From Eopsaltria australis (taxonomy: Eukaryota > Chordata > Aves > Passeriformes > Petroicidae): a stretch of 64,000 bases of DNA. The notes under the pieces are model-generated. The model had not been told where the DNA came from. It worked only from the letters and a program-made list of their open reading frames with translations, and ran no database searches. Below are positions 1 through 11,868 of this stretch, piece by piece. The stretch is taken from the NCBI GenBank assembly GCA_034509425.1, contig JAVTVJ010000001.1, positions 11,861,501 to 11,925,500 on the forward strand, written 5' to 3'. Every line of letters begins with the position of its first letter. Position 1 is the stretch's first letter. A program made the position numbers and the translations under genes.

Positions 1-85
1 AAAAACCAAAACAAAACAACAAAACAAACAAAATCGAACAAAACAAACAAAAAACCAACACACCAAAAAACCCCCCAAAGAAAGC
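1..85. repeat. A-rich low-complexity tract
   Basis: The window opens in sequence made almost wholly of A with scattered C (AAAC and AACA words), ending in a short run of C. It has no coding pattern. It could be the degraded A-rich tail of a retroposed element whose body lies left of the window, or simple low-complexity DNA. Nothing in the window decides between these. Confidence 0.6.
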
Positions 86-3000
86 CTGACTGTGGGACAG
101 AGTTTAAAATCTTTCCAGACAATGGAGTCTGTCTTCATTCATGTTTTACTTTCATCAAAGCATTTTCATGTGGCGATAGACCCAACCAGGATTTTTGAAG
201 CTGCAAACCAGCTTAGATGCCCTATGTCCATTTGAAAAGGCCAGTGCTGAGCTGCAGAGAGACCACGCACAGTCTGGGCACTGCTTTATGTGCCTGTGCT
301 CCAGCACTACCTGCTTGGGGCATCCAGAAAGCAGGAGGTGGCCAGAAGACACGGTTCAGCCAGGAGCTACAGCTGTGTCAGGCTCCCAGGTGCCACCAAC
401 ACTGACTGACCTCTTTCTGAGGATTCTGAGAACTCATAATGGTAAGTTCAGTATCTCTGTGACCATCTTTCCCCATGTCTGAACCACAGCATTTTGTTTT
501 CTCTGAAAGCCGCTGATGAAGGAAACATTAGCTTTTTTTTGGGGAAATTGCTTTGGCGTTTGTCAGAATATCAAAATGAGTAAATCATTTAGCAGAGAAA
601 AACAGATCTAGGCACAGTTTTGCATACCATTATCTTGACTCCTCTACTGTATAACTTTTCATAACTGTGCCTCATCTGGGAAAATTCACAAATCTGTTGT
701 TTGTGGGAAGCTAGATAATTAGACACTCTTAATGACAACTTACAAACTATAGCTAAAAGCTAACCAGACTGGTAAACAGGAAGTGCAAGACTGATTTTTG
801 CTTCTTTACCCAGAGATTCACACAGATGAAATAAATGCTTAATTCAGCCCTTCTCTAGCAGCAGCTCACGAAGCAGGGGTGGTTTGTGAAACCACACAGC
901 TTGCTGGTGGAGCCACATTAAATCGTAACATTTCCCAGTTTTGTTTGCCTGCAATAGTCATCCCTCCCAGAAACTTGGTATGTACTGGTTCATTCATCCA
1001 CAGCTTGGAGATCCATAGGTTTCAGTCAGGTCTATGACCAAAAATGTAGCCAGTTGTTCATAAACAATTTCCCACTCAAAAGCACAAGAGCCTCAATAGG
1101 CAGCCCCTTGAGCCAACAGCACACCTCCTGAAAGAGCTCAGAAATCAAGGTAACAGCATCTTGAATAAAATACTAGTTTTTCTTCACTGGCAAATGTTTA
1201 CATTTTCCCTAACAAATAACCCATGCATATGTACTTGGTTATGGATGAATTTCTGATTTCACAAACACGGTTGGCAAACCCTGTGGTCAGAGGTTGCTAG
1301 GAGCATAAACGTGTATAGCTGTTTGTCATCATGTCATTCTGCCTCTGTAGAGGACATAATTAAGAGTATATCATTCACCTCTGTTGTTTGAATTACAGAT
1401 GGACCTGGCTGAGAGCAGCAGAAATGAACTCAAAACTTGGGTCATGAATGTGAATGATTAGAAGAAGGATCTCAGCTAGTATATTTGATCTCCTAAGCTT
1501 GGAGGACAATTAGAGCAAAACTGAACAGCTGAAGTTTTTCTTTAATTAGCCTCCAGTCTGCAGTGTATGGAGGTGCAGACCTTAAGTAAATTCTTATATA
1601 ACTTAAGGTCCTCTTTTCTTTTTCCATCAATATTACTATTTCCATTGAAAAATATTTAGGTTTTAGAAGGAGGGAAATGTGATAGTCATTTATTGCCCCC
1701 ACACTGCTAAGAAATTCCATGCTTTTATGTGCAGGAAGCATTGTGTTGATGTTGGCTTCCCCATGAGTTAAAAATCTTGTTTAAATGTTGCAGAATCTAA
1801 ATGCTCTTTGAGGTTTTTCTGTGTTGTTTTATGGAAAGGCTTCTGCCTGATTATTTACAGATGCTGACTCTGAGAAAGCCAAAAATAGTTCTTTACTAAT
1901 TCAGAATTTAAACTAGCAATTTTATTATTTTATTGTGTAACCAAGGGACTCTGCTCTGGGGTCCTCAGTTCAAAGAGGAGAACGAGCCCTTCGGCTCGCG
2001 GTTGGCATCACAAGCAGCGACATTCCTGTTCAGCCAGCAGCAGTGCCAAGCCTTGGCAGACCACAGGGTCCTCTCCAGCAGAAATGCAGCCTCCAAAGCA
2101 TTTTGCAGCACAAACTCCCTAGGTTACATGACCATGAGGGACTCACATTGTTTCAAAAGTTACTTCTCCCACAGTAGCGCAGGGTGTTTAAAGCAATTTT
2201 AGGAATTACGACAGCCCTTCAAGCCATGCTGCTTTTCCATGGCCACCTTGGCTGAGCATCAGTAAGGGAATTTTTTCAACAGTTCATGAAGTGCTAAGAT
2301 GTATCTTGAGCTTAACAAGCAAGAAATGTCACTCAGCCAGCTCACCAAGCAAGCATTTAGTCAGATGAAACATTACTTCAAAGTTTCTCTTCTCCAAGGC
2401 TAAGGAGAGTCATGAACACCAACAAATAGGGGGAGAACCCTTTTTAAAGAAAAACCAAAGAACTTGGATCTCATCCTTGCCAGTCTAAAGACAGGTTTTA
2501 CTCTTTATTCTCTCAGCAACCATGGCCAGAGAAGTTGCACTTCCCTTGCTGCCTGAAGCCATGGCTTTTCAATCCTAAGTCCTGTATATACCTTGTTGGC
2601 GGGTGGTTTCACTGATCTGGAGACCACGTGCTAGATTATTCCCATCCCACGGATATGGCAATCCTGGGAAGGGACTGGGGACCAGCACAAACTAGCAATA
2701 TGAGACAGAGGTGGGTTACCACACATTATTTCTGCCTCACCAAGAGCATGGTTCAAAACAGCTTTCCTGACCCATCTGAAGTCCTCATCTTCTCCAAATC
2801 TATGAATCATGAGATGGTTAGGAGGGAGAGGGATGTATCAAAAACTCAGCATTGCAGTAAACAAGAAGATACATTATTGTTTTCATTCCAAAAGGTTCTG
2901 CATAAAATATTGTTGATAAAACATTTGCAAACGAAATTTTCTGCCTGTCAGCAGGTACTCATACCAGCTGAAAGCTGCTCCTAACTCAGTTTGCACAAAC

Positions 3001-5033
3001 ACTTGCCTACTACAATGTGGCTTTGAAACAAAACAGGAGTTGCTTGTGAGCCACTACTTGTCTCAACCCCCAAGTAAAGTACCACACAGATACAGGACAA
3101 ATCTGTGGGCTTAGAGGGTAGATTTAATTATCTTTTAACAGACTGGCCTTCAATCTGGATATCTGTCAAACACCTGGTTTGGGAGGCTGGTGTTTATTTT
3201 CTATAGTTTAACTACTTACGTAAAAATGGCATTATGGATTTTCTGAAAATAACAGCAAACACCCCTCAGGAGATTTGTTTACAGACTTCTTTAGTTGGTA
3301 CAGCATTTGTATTTAGTTGTTCTGCAGTTTCATGAAAAGAACCAAAAAGCGGAAGAAGACTTGGCTACACTTACTTCCTTCAGCTGAAAATTTCCTTCAT
3401 CTCAGGGAGACACAGCTACCAAGAGAAGATTGGAGAACTTGGTACTGGGACAAATAAATTGGGTTCTTCTTTACATGCAACAAAATATTATTTACTTTGA
3501 ATGGCAATAATCTCTTGACTACAGTTAGCATTCTAAGGTGTTGACTTTTTACAAACTATTGATTTCTCCCAGACATGAAACCACTTGAGAACCAAGATCA
3601 CATAGTCAAATTTGACCTAAAACTGAGTTCTCATCTTTCTTTCCTGAAACACATTGGAGCTTGCTCTCCTACGAGTTCTGGCTTGATGCAACTCATTTCT
3701 AGCACTGATACAACTGGCATCTGCTCCTTCAAAACGCAGAATTCTTCTACAGGGAAGACCTGTATGATATGTTTAGATATGTTAAGTTTCTTAGCCATAG
3801 CTCAAGCTGGCCACATAGTTACTTCTCTTATCCCTTACACCTACATGTGGAAAGACAACTTATACGACAGATTATTTGTGCTGTGCATTGAGTTTGCATG
3901 GCCTTGCTACTTTTAATCCAATAATTTTACATGCTCTAGAAATGTCTATAAATTTTCCTAACTGTGCCATTTCCTGCCATTGCTGCAATTTAAGAATCTC
4001 CCACAGTAACACTTAACTTCCAGTAAGCGTCCAAAAATTTTTGGCACTTACCTCTTTGGTTATAAATCACTTGTTCAATGTGTTTTGCATTTTATTTCCA
4101 TGCTGGGATCATGGATCTGAGATGCAACTGGGTAAAGTTACCTGGGTGCCCCCCACCAGCCCTGCTTTGTCTCCAGCTCCCTCGCTTTCTCCTGAGGTCT
4201 GTGGTCTGCTGTTCTCAGAGGCAAAGACGCAATCTGTAAAGTGTGTTTTCTCCTTACTTTTTCAAATGAAGATGATGTGAATTTTCCAGCACAACACAGG
4301 CATTCCCACTAGAGCTGGAAGACCATCAGGACTTCCCTCCTGTCCTGTATCAAAGCACAAATTAATTGCTAATTGCCCTAGATGTTCCTCAGAAACACTG
4401 ATCTGCCATGACTACAAGCACATTTCTTGCCTTGGTTTCAGTCTCATCTCCTGTACCAAAAGGATGATGACACACATTTCCCTTGTTGAAAAGATCAGTG
4501 ATGACTGAGAAATGACCAGTGAATTCCTACTGTTGTTAAGAAAAAGATTTTCATAAAAACTATTCATCTCTCCTCATTTTGTTGATGAATATGCATCTTA
4601 TCCATGATATGATACACAAGAAACCAACATAATTGTGCTGAAGACAGTGTGATTTCTCTTTTTCTAATAAAAAAGAGGAGCGACTAGCAAAATTTTTCCT
4701 TGGTCCCAGATGTCTTTAGTAAGTCAAATGAATGTACAAGATGTAACTGAGCATCTTTCTCTGATGAGAATTTTCTTAAATATTGTTGGATAAAGAAAAT
4801 TCCTTAATCAGTTTTGAAATCCCGTTCTGAAAGAAAAATTGTAGGATAATCGCCTCTGATGAAACAGTAATAACAAAAATAATAATAATCAGTATATTTC
4901 CCAAATTCTACCAGTATTATTCTCATCATCATTATATTTAATATTTGTGCCTGTTGGCCTTAATTCTTACAACATTTTGCTGTGTTGGAACACATGAGGT
5001 AAAAAGTCCAAGATAAGCAAGATATTTCTTGCT
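86..5033. other. Intronic stretch, no recognisable element
   Basis: This is ordinary AT-rich intronic sequence with frequent stop codons in all frames. The longest open frames (118 codons on plus at 2628-2984, 113 codons on plus at 3575-3916) show no recognisable domain and lack convincing splice context. A short AAT-rich run lies near 4867-4890. I see no gene, tRNA or clear mobile element here. Confidence 0.6.
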
Positions 5034-5777
5034 TGTTGTGCTGGTTTGGGATGGGGTAGAGTTAATTTTCTTCCTAGTAGCTGATAGGGGGCTATGGTTT
5101 GAATTTGTGCTGGAGACAGTGTTGATAACACAGGGACATTTTCATTACTGCTGAGCAGCACTTGCACAGAGTCAAGGCCTTTTCTGTTCCTCACACCACC
5201 CCGCCCATGAGCAGGCTGGGGGTGCACAAGGGGCTGGGAGGGAACACAGCCAGGAGAGCTGGCCCCTGCTGACCACTGGGGTGTTCCATACCACATGGCA
5301 TCATGCTCAGCATATAGAGCTGGGGGAAGACAGGAGCATCTAGAGTGATGGTGTTTATCTTCCCAAGTCACTGTTACATGTGATGGAGGCCAGCTTTTCT
5401 GGAGATGGTTGAACACCTGCCTGACCAAGGGAAACAAATGATCTCCCAGATATTTTACGTAATATTCAGAGTTGGAAGACACCTGCAAGGATCATTGAGT
5501 CCAACTCTCAAGTGAATGGCCTGGACAGTGACCAAACATGTGACATTGGTGTTATCAGCACCATGTCCTAGCCTACTGATCTAGTATCAGGTGGTGAATG
5601 AATTCCTAGTTTTGCTTTGCTTGTGCACAGTTTCTGCTTTCCCTATTAATCTGCCTTCATCTCAGCCCACAAGTTTTCTCACTTTTACTTTTCTGATTCC
5701 CTACCTGATGCTGCCTGTGGGGAAGTGAGCGAGCGGCTGTGTGGGGCTTAGCTGCCACCTGGGGTTAAGCCACAACA
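5034..5777 (+). mobile_element. Solo avian ERV LTR, interrupted by a SINE
   Basis: A solo retroviral long terminal repeat in plus orientation. It begins TGTTGTG (5034-5040) and ends CACAACA (5771-5777), a perfect 7-base terminal inverted repeat. The flanks carry a possible 6-base target duplication with one mismatch: cttgct at 5028-5033 and cttact at 5778-5783. The body matches a family common in bird genomes. Recognisable parts are the opening CTGGTTTGG..GGGGTAGAGTTAATTTTCTTC segment, a TATA-like catatag near 5311, and a 3' part with a CTATTAAT polyadenylation-region motif near 5645 and an AGTGAGCGAGCGGCTG segment near 5725. No gag, pol or env coding sequence is next to it, so it is a recombined solo LTR. 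About 160 bases (roughly 5430-5592) are foreign: a later SINE insertion. The family name is uncertain: I would call it ERVL- or ERVK-like, and the 6-base duplication leans towards ERVK. Confidence 0.85.
5461..5591 (-). mobile_element. tRNA-Ile-derived SINE with CR1-like tail, nested in the LTR
   Basis: Read on the minus strand, the right half (5591 to 5517) resembles a tRNA-Ile gene. There is a decayed A box around 5583-5572, an anticodon-region segment at 5564-5548 that reads like the Ile loop (CTGATAACACC for CTAATAACGCC), and a degraded B box around 5539-5527. The left half (about 5516 to 5461) is a CR1-type 3' tail, with the GTCCAACTCTCAAG word read on plus at 5499-5512. This tRNA-Ile head plus CR1 tail layout is the one described for the passerine SINE TguSINE1. 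The copy is well diverged. It sits inside the LTR, splitting sequences that are contiguous in intact LTR copies, so it is the younger insertion. A diverged relative of TguSINE1 is equally possible. Confidence 0.75.
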
Positions 5778-8700
5778 CTTACTAAAAAACCAGGAAGCTT
5801 CTTTTGGCCATACCAACAAGGAAAGCTTGCACAATTGACTGAAAACTGTATCCTTTTCATCATTTTTATGGTAGAATAAAACTGCTACATTTGACCCAGT
5901 GTATTGCACTGATATCAAGACCATTAAGTGTCAAATGTAGTGCTTAGCTTCTGAGGGATTTTCTCTCCCTGCCTTTCAACTTACACGTTCATAGGTTTCC
6001 AGGTGCTAAGAGGAAAACTGTCCAAAATTAAGTACTTGAGAACGGTTACATTGGCAAGACTCACAACTAGCTAGAGCCTAAAAACTGATCCTTATTAGAG
6101 CACCTCAGTGGACTGGATTTATTAGCAATCTGAGCCTGAGTGCAAGCCACACACCAGATGCAAGTCAGTTAGAAAATGGGCTTGGTGCTTGGTAGGGTTG
6201 AGGATTACCCAGCCTGTTTTGGACTCTGCTGCAGAAACTGAGCATCTCTACCCTGGATGCTGATGCTATTGTTTACAATGTGTTCATGTGTCCCTGCACT
6301 GCACCACAGTTACACAAGCAGACTTGTGAGTGCAGCATCAGCCACCTGCATGAGGAGTTCCTGCCGGGGTCTGCTTACAGTGGCCTCTCTGGCTCCTATT
6401 GTTTGGTTAGACAGGGTCGGAGGATTCCCCAGGACTTCACATCAATTCCCATGACAAAGCAGAAGCACCACCCTGAAATATTTTCTATCTTCTCTTATTT
6501 TGGGCATGTGCTCACCATAGATTACAAAAATCTCCTGTTCCTCTGTGCCAGGCCAGGTTTTATTTGTCATTAGTCAATGCCTGCATAACTTCAGCATTTC
6601 TCTCTCATATCTGGAGAATGTTAAGCCAGAATTAATGACACATGGCTAACAGGCATCATGGCTAATGTGTCACCAAGCTTATATCTCTCAGAGCAGCCGA
6701 CTCTGCTGAGCATCAGTCTTTGCCTTCGTGACTGTACCGTACTCCTCCATATACTTCTACTAATTCAGATTATGTGTAACATCTTTTGTTATTTAACACT
6801 AATAGGATTTGGTTGAACAATGCTTAATTACATCCAGGTCTCCTTCAATGGATGGCTTGTTCCCCCTGTCAATGATCTAATAAGTGCTGAGACATACCAT
6901 AAAGTGGAGAATGAGTAATGCACACGGAGGTGATTACTATGCTGTGGTGCTGAGGATAACAGCTGGAACAGATCACTGGATTACTGAAGCTACATGGACT
7001 TTGGGATAGCCCCTGCAAAACATTGTCAAGAATCCAGACTTTCTCTCAGTGCCCAGGTTAACAAGCCCATCCAGGTTGCTTTATCCTTCTTTCCAAATGA
7101 CTGTATCCTTTACACCTTTTACTGCATCCTGAGGAAGGTTATTTAATCTCATCATGGATTTATCCTCATGAAAACTGGAGAAGACTGGAAGAAGTTTGCA
7201 GCTCACAGTCATTCTTAAGTAATAGTTAATGGTGGATCCAGGACACCAAATTCTCTTTTATCAATACCTACTTAGTTTGGTTTGCCATGACAGAAGTCAT
7301 CAATAGGCATAAAAAGCATGATACCTTTTAGATTGGTGAGATGGATCAAGTGAAAATTCCCCAGTTTGACAGAGCTGGGGTCAGATGTGGGGGGCAGCCC
7401 CAAAAGCATGGCTTCAAGGCCCCTCCTGCTGAACCCAGGCATGGGAGGTGGTCAATCTGCTGCCCCTCCTGTCACCAGGTTGTCCTGAGCAGAAGACAGT
7501 GGACCCTAAGTCATGATGCCTGAGGTATACACTGTGCAAGGCTCTGAAGTGCTCTGACCACCCCAAAAATGCTCTGGATAGAAAAGGAAATGGTGCATGT
7601 CATCCACCTGAATCCATGGGGTGTCAACAAGGGTTTAATTTACACAGAATTGAACCATGGGCTACATAACTCAGCATCACCCCTCAGCATGCACAGCCAA
7701 GGACAGCTTCACTTCATTAGTGCTCAGCAGTGAGCACACCCTAAACTCTGCAATCCTTCCTTACAATTCAATCCCTGATCCCCTTGGTGATTCCCTAGCT
7801 CCTCTAAGTCATCCAAAAGATTTTGGAAAGGAACACACCAGGTCAGCCAGACTCCTTCCATACTCCACCAGAAAAAGCAGAACACTCATCCTGTTTACAT
7901 TATATGTTTTGGGAGCCAGGGTACACAACACCACAGCCAGAACACTACAGCTCATCGACAATTTGCAGCCAATTCTTGGACCATTCTGTAATGTGCCACA
8001 GGAGCCTTCAATGCTGAAAGTGAATGCAGTCAGTACCCACCTGAAAACACCCAGCAGGGTGGGCTGCAATCATCAAAAAACCTTCTGAATAACAGTATAA
8101 AAAATTCTGCATCTTACAGAAGCATGATCTGTCCAGTGTGCTTTCCTACATCCCTGCACATCACATTCAACACAACTCAGACAAAAAAAAAAAAAACCCA
8201 AACTAGGCAGAGCTGATGAATAATCCAAGGGAAAACTTGCATCAGATTCAGTGGGCACCTTGCCTTTCTCCACAGTGACAGGACAAAGATTTAATTGCTT
8301 ATAATGGATTTCTGTCAGGAAGATCTCACTTGCTCCTTCAATTTGCTTATTTCTGTTGAAAACAGCCTCATTATATGAGACTTGATAAACACACTACAGT
8401 AACAAAAAATGGCCCGTGCCATCATTTCAGATGACAAACAGAATAAGTTAAATATCAGAAAACATGGAAACTTCAAGGTTGTTTTTAATCAAAAATATGT
8501 TTTCAGCAGATTCCATCTTCCTTGCCTTTAGAGTGTTTCAGGAAGAAACAGTATCCCTCTGTTCTGGGCAGGTCACACTCCTGTTTTGTCACAGCTGTGA
8601 GCACTGGTTCCACTCCTGGAATTTGTACAACCTGAACTGGTCTGTTTATGTTTGCTTATAAGGAGCCCAGTTACCTCTCACAAATGCTGATGTGGGAGCA

Positions 8701-10825
8701 CAGTGATGCCACAGAAGCCTCAAACCAGGCCTAACTCCTGCCAGAGACATGTTGAATTAGCTGTAATACCTTCCGTGATGCTGCTGCAGCAAGGAGTCTG
8801 TCAACAAGTCCTTTTTCAGCATAGAACACTCCAGGCAAACACAGCCTTGATCTGTGTGGGACACTAAGCAGTTTTATAGCCACAACCACATTACTAGATG
8901 CTAAATCTCTACTGAACTGAGCAGAAGAAATGGGTGTTACAACCCTCCCCATCCTCCATCCCTGTGCTCTGTTCTGCAAGTTTTAGAGAGGTTTTTATTC
9001 TCTAAAGCATAATTTGGATGCATCCAGAAACTATAATTTGAGCTCTACTCCATATTCTCTTGGTGATTTTTTAAACCTGTTCATTAAACTCACATTGCAT
9101 TCTGATACTCAAAGTGGAAAAAAATAAGTAACTGGAAATCTCTTAGTTAAATGTCCCTGAGTTAGTTCCAGATTAAGAAGTTTAAATGAGATAAAGATGA
9201 CTAACACATAAAGACCCTCCTTGGCCTGTACTAAAAGACCTAGAGCTGTTAAGATGAAGCAAACAAGTGAAAAAATGGATTTATGAATTGGAAAATAGTT
9301 CAGCCTCATGTTTACTAGCTGGTTACAAACTGGGCTAGAAGCCCCTGCCTGTTCTCAATAATTTTTGTGGAAGGCAATATAGATGAAAATATGCTTTTAT
9401 ATGACAGCTAACAGATGAACTAATTTATTTATTGCTCATAAAGACTTGAGGACTTAGTCATCCAGTGGGGAAGACTCTCCTGGAATCACAGATGCTCCTA
9501 AAATGCTACTGTTGTCTATTACTTTTACTCTTTGAATCTCAAGCCTGGAAGCCAACAGAGCAGATGTGTGAATTCCTGCTGTCACAACCTTCCCTTGGCC
9601 TGCAGGTTATTACCCACTCTTTGCTCATCTCACCTGCTGAGACCACAACATCTCACTATGAATTTTTTGTTGATGAATTTCAAGTGCTATGAAATAAGCA
9701 CCATGAGTAACAGCAACAGCCCTTCATTTAGACACTGGAAAGGGACATATGTATTTCACTTGCAGTTGTTCACTGCAAGCATGAAATATTTCAGTCAGCT
9801 CTCAGATTTTCTGCAGATACTAAACACATAGCTTCTCTTAATGGAGGGGCAGTCTGCAATATATTTTTGAGCAGGGCACTGCTGATGGAACCACAGTGAA
9901 CAACGTGACACTTTTTTTTTTTTATTTAATTAAATCCAGTGGAAATTTTACTAGAATAATGTGTCTATGGAATAAGGCAGTTCCATTTGAAAGATTTAAT
10001 ATTTACAAACACTTTCAAATTTTTCTTTAATGAAAGCTAAAATAAGCTGTGAATAATGTTTAGATTCTGGACAAAGCATAATGAATAAGCATCAAAACAT
10101 TCTGCAAAACTGAAAAATTGCACTACTCAGTTGAAATGTGTTTATTTTGAGGTAGCAAAAACAAAACACTGGACAGCACTCCTAAATAAACCACTGTGAT
10201 TCCCCATGCATTTCTGGCTTGGGAGCCCAGCCTTCTAGTGAAAACTGAGACTAATTTATCTGATCTGTTTTTCCCATGAAACAAAGAAACAAAATTTAAA
10301 ATCACACCAGAATAAAGTAGAATAGCTCAGTTGCCCAGGAATTCTGAAGCTGCTCTTCAGCTGAAAATAAAAAATACACCTCAAAATAAGGGTGTATAAA
10401 CTTTTCCAAGATGATCCTTTCCACAACTGTCCCCTGTTGGTGGGGGAAGGTGGGTGAGAATCATATGGTGCCTTTATTCAGAGCAAATAACCAAACAGTT
10501 GAAATGCCAGCATTTTTTTCTGGGACAAAAGAGTAAAAAGTTTTTGACAAGCTCTAATATTAGAGCAATACATCAGCATTGCACTAATTCTGAACAGAGG
10601 TATTTCCGTATAAAAACAAACCTATATACTTGGAATTTAACACCAAATTCAGCCCCATGCAATGCAGTCCTATTTGCAGACTGTAATGTCACATATGAAA
10701 ACTAAGTGAAAGATGCTTTGAAACTTCCATATCACAAAGAGATGGGCCATGAATCATAGTTAAAACAGACAGAAAAAATACCTTTTCTGCCTAGTCTTCC
10801 AATAAATTCCTGAATTCACCGCTAA
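5778..10825. other. Intronic stretch, no recognisable element
   Basis: No gene or clear repeat seen. Short homopolymers occur near 8183 (A) and 9912 (T). The longest open frame (143 codons on plus at 7657-8088) overlaps open frames on both strands and shows no domain. The AT-rich 6.6-7.0 kb part has the even composition of a possible conserved non-coding element, but that cannot be judged from one sequence. Confidence 0.5.
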
Positions 10826-11868
10826 AAGTCACCAAGCAGTCACCCTCACCTCCATGCCTGGTAAGATCACAGAACTGATCATCCTGGAAGTTATGTTGAA
10901 ACATATGGAAGAGAGGGAGGTGATTAGAGACAGCCAGCTTGTCTTCACCAAGGGCAAATCATGCCTGGGTAATCTAGTGGAATTCCATGATGGAATTCCA
11001 TGATGGAATGCCTGCGCTGGCGGTCTCTCACCAGAGGGAAGGGATGCCATCCAGAGGGACCTTGACAAAGACTAAGGACTGGACCCAGGTGAACTTCATA
11101 AAGTTCAGCTAGACCAAGTGCAAGGTCCTGCATGTAGGTCTGGACAATCCCCAGTATCAGTATGACTGGGAGGTGAATGGATATGAGAGCAGCCCTGCAG
11201 AGGAGGATTTGGGAATACCACTGCATGAAAAATTGGGCACAAGCCAGCATGAACCACACCCTGGGCTGCATTAAAGAAACATGGCCAGCAGGTTGAGGGG
11301 GGGTCATTCTCCCAACTACTCCTCCCTCATGAAACCCCATCTGGAATACTGCATCCAGTTCTGTAGGTCCATCCAGTTTCCACAGTACAAAAAGACATGG
11401 ATCTGTGGGAGCAGGGAAGGCTAAAAAAGCTGTCAGAGGACTGGAGCACCTCTCCTATGAAGACAGGCTGAGAGAGCTGGAGTTGTTCAGCCTGGAGAGA
11501 ATACTTTGGGGACACCTTATAGAAGCATTCCAGTACTTACAGAGGGCTTGTAAGAAAGACAGAGAGACTTTTGAGCAGGGCCTATAGTGACAGGACAAGA
11601 GGAAACAGTTTTAAACTGTCAGAGGGTAGACTGACATTGGACACCAGGAAGAAATTTTTTATTATGAGGATGGTAAGACACTAGGGCAGGTTGCCCAGAG
11701 AAGTTGCAGATTTCTCATTATGGGATGTGTTCAAAGTCAGATTGGATGGGGCTTTGAGCAACCTGATCTAGTGAAAGATGTCCCTGCCCAAGGGCATGGG
11801 GGTTGAACAAGATGAACTTTAATGTACCTTCCAACCCAAATCATTCTTTGATTCTATGTTTCTATCAT
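10826..11868 (+). mobile_element. CR1 LINE, 5'-truncated and internally deleted
   Basis: A chicken-repeat-1 LINE in plus orientation, antisense to COLEC12. It starts inside the reverse-transcriptase part of ORF2 (the AGATCACAGAACTGATC..GGAAG segment near 10863). It continues through the familiar GATGCCATCCAGAGGGACCT segment (11043-11062), the CAAGTGCAAGGTCCTGCA segment (11116-11133), and the AGGCTGAGAGAGCTGG..TTGTTCAGCCTGGAGA segment (11465-11498). It ends in the CR1 3' tail TTGATTCTATGTTTCTATC (about 11849-11867). Around 11008-11030 it jumps from the early to the late part of the reverse transcriptase, so a few hundred bases are missing, including where the catalytic aspartate pair should be. 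Stops and frameshifts are frequent. It is a dead copy; the open frames it contains are remnants. Confidence 0.93.

Noticed and set aside
5517..5591. A tRNA-Ile gene on the minus strand
   Set aside because: The tRNA-like part has lost good A and B boxes and is joined to a CR1-like tail, so it is the head of a SINE.
10945..11587. Open frames on both strands at 10.9-11.6 kb
   Set aside because: They lie inside a decayed CR1 LINE; remnants, not genes.
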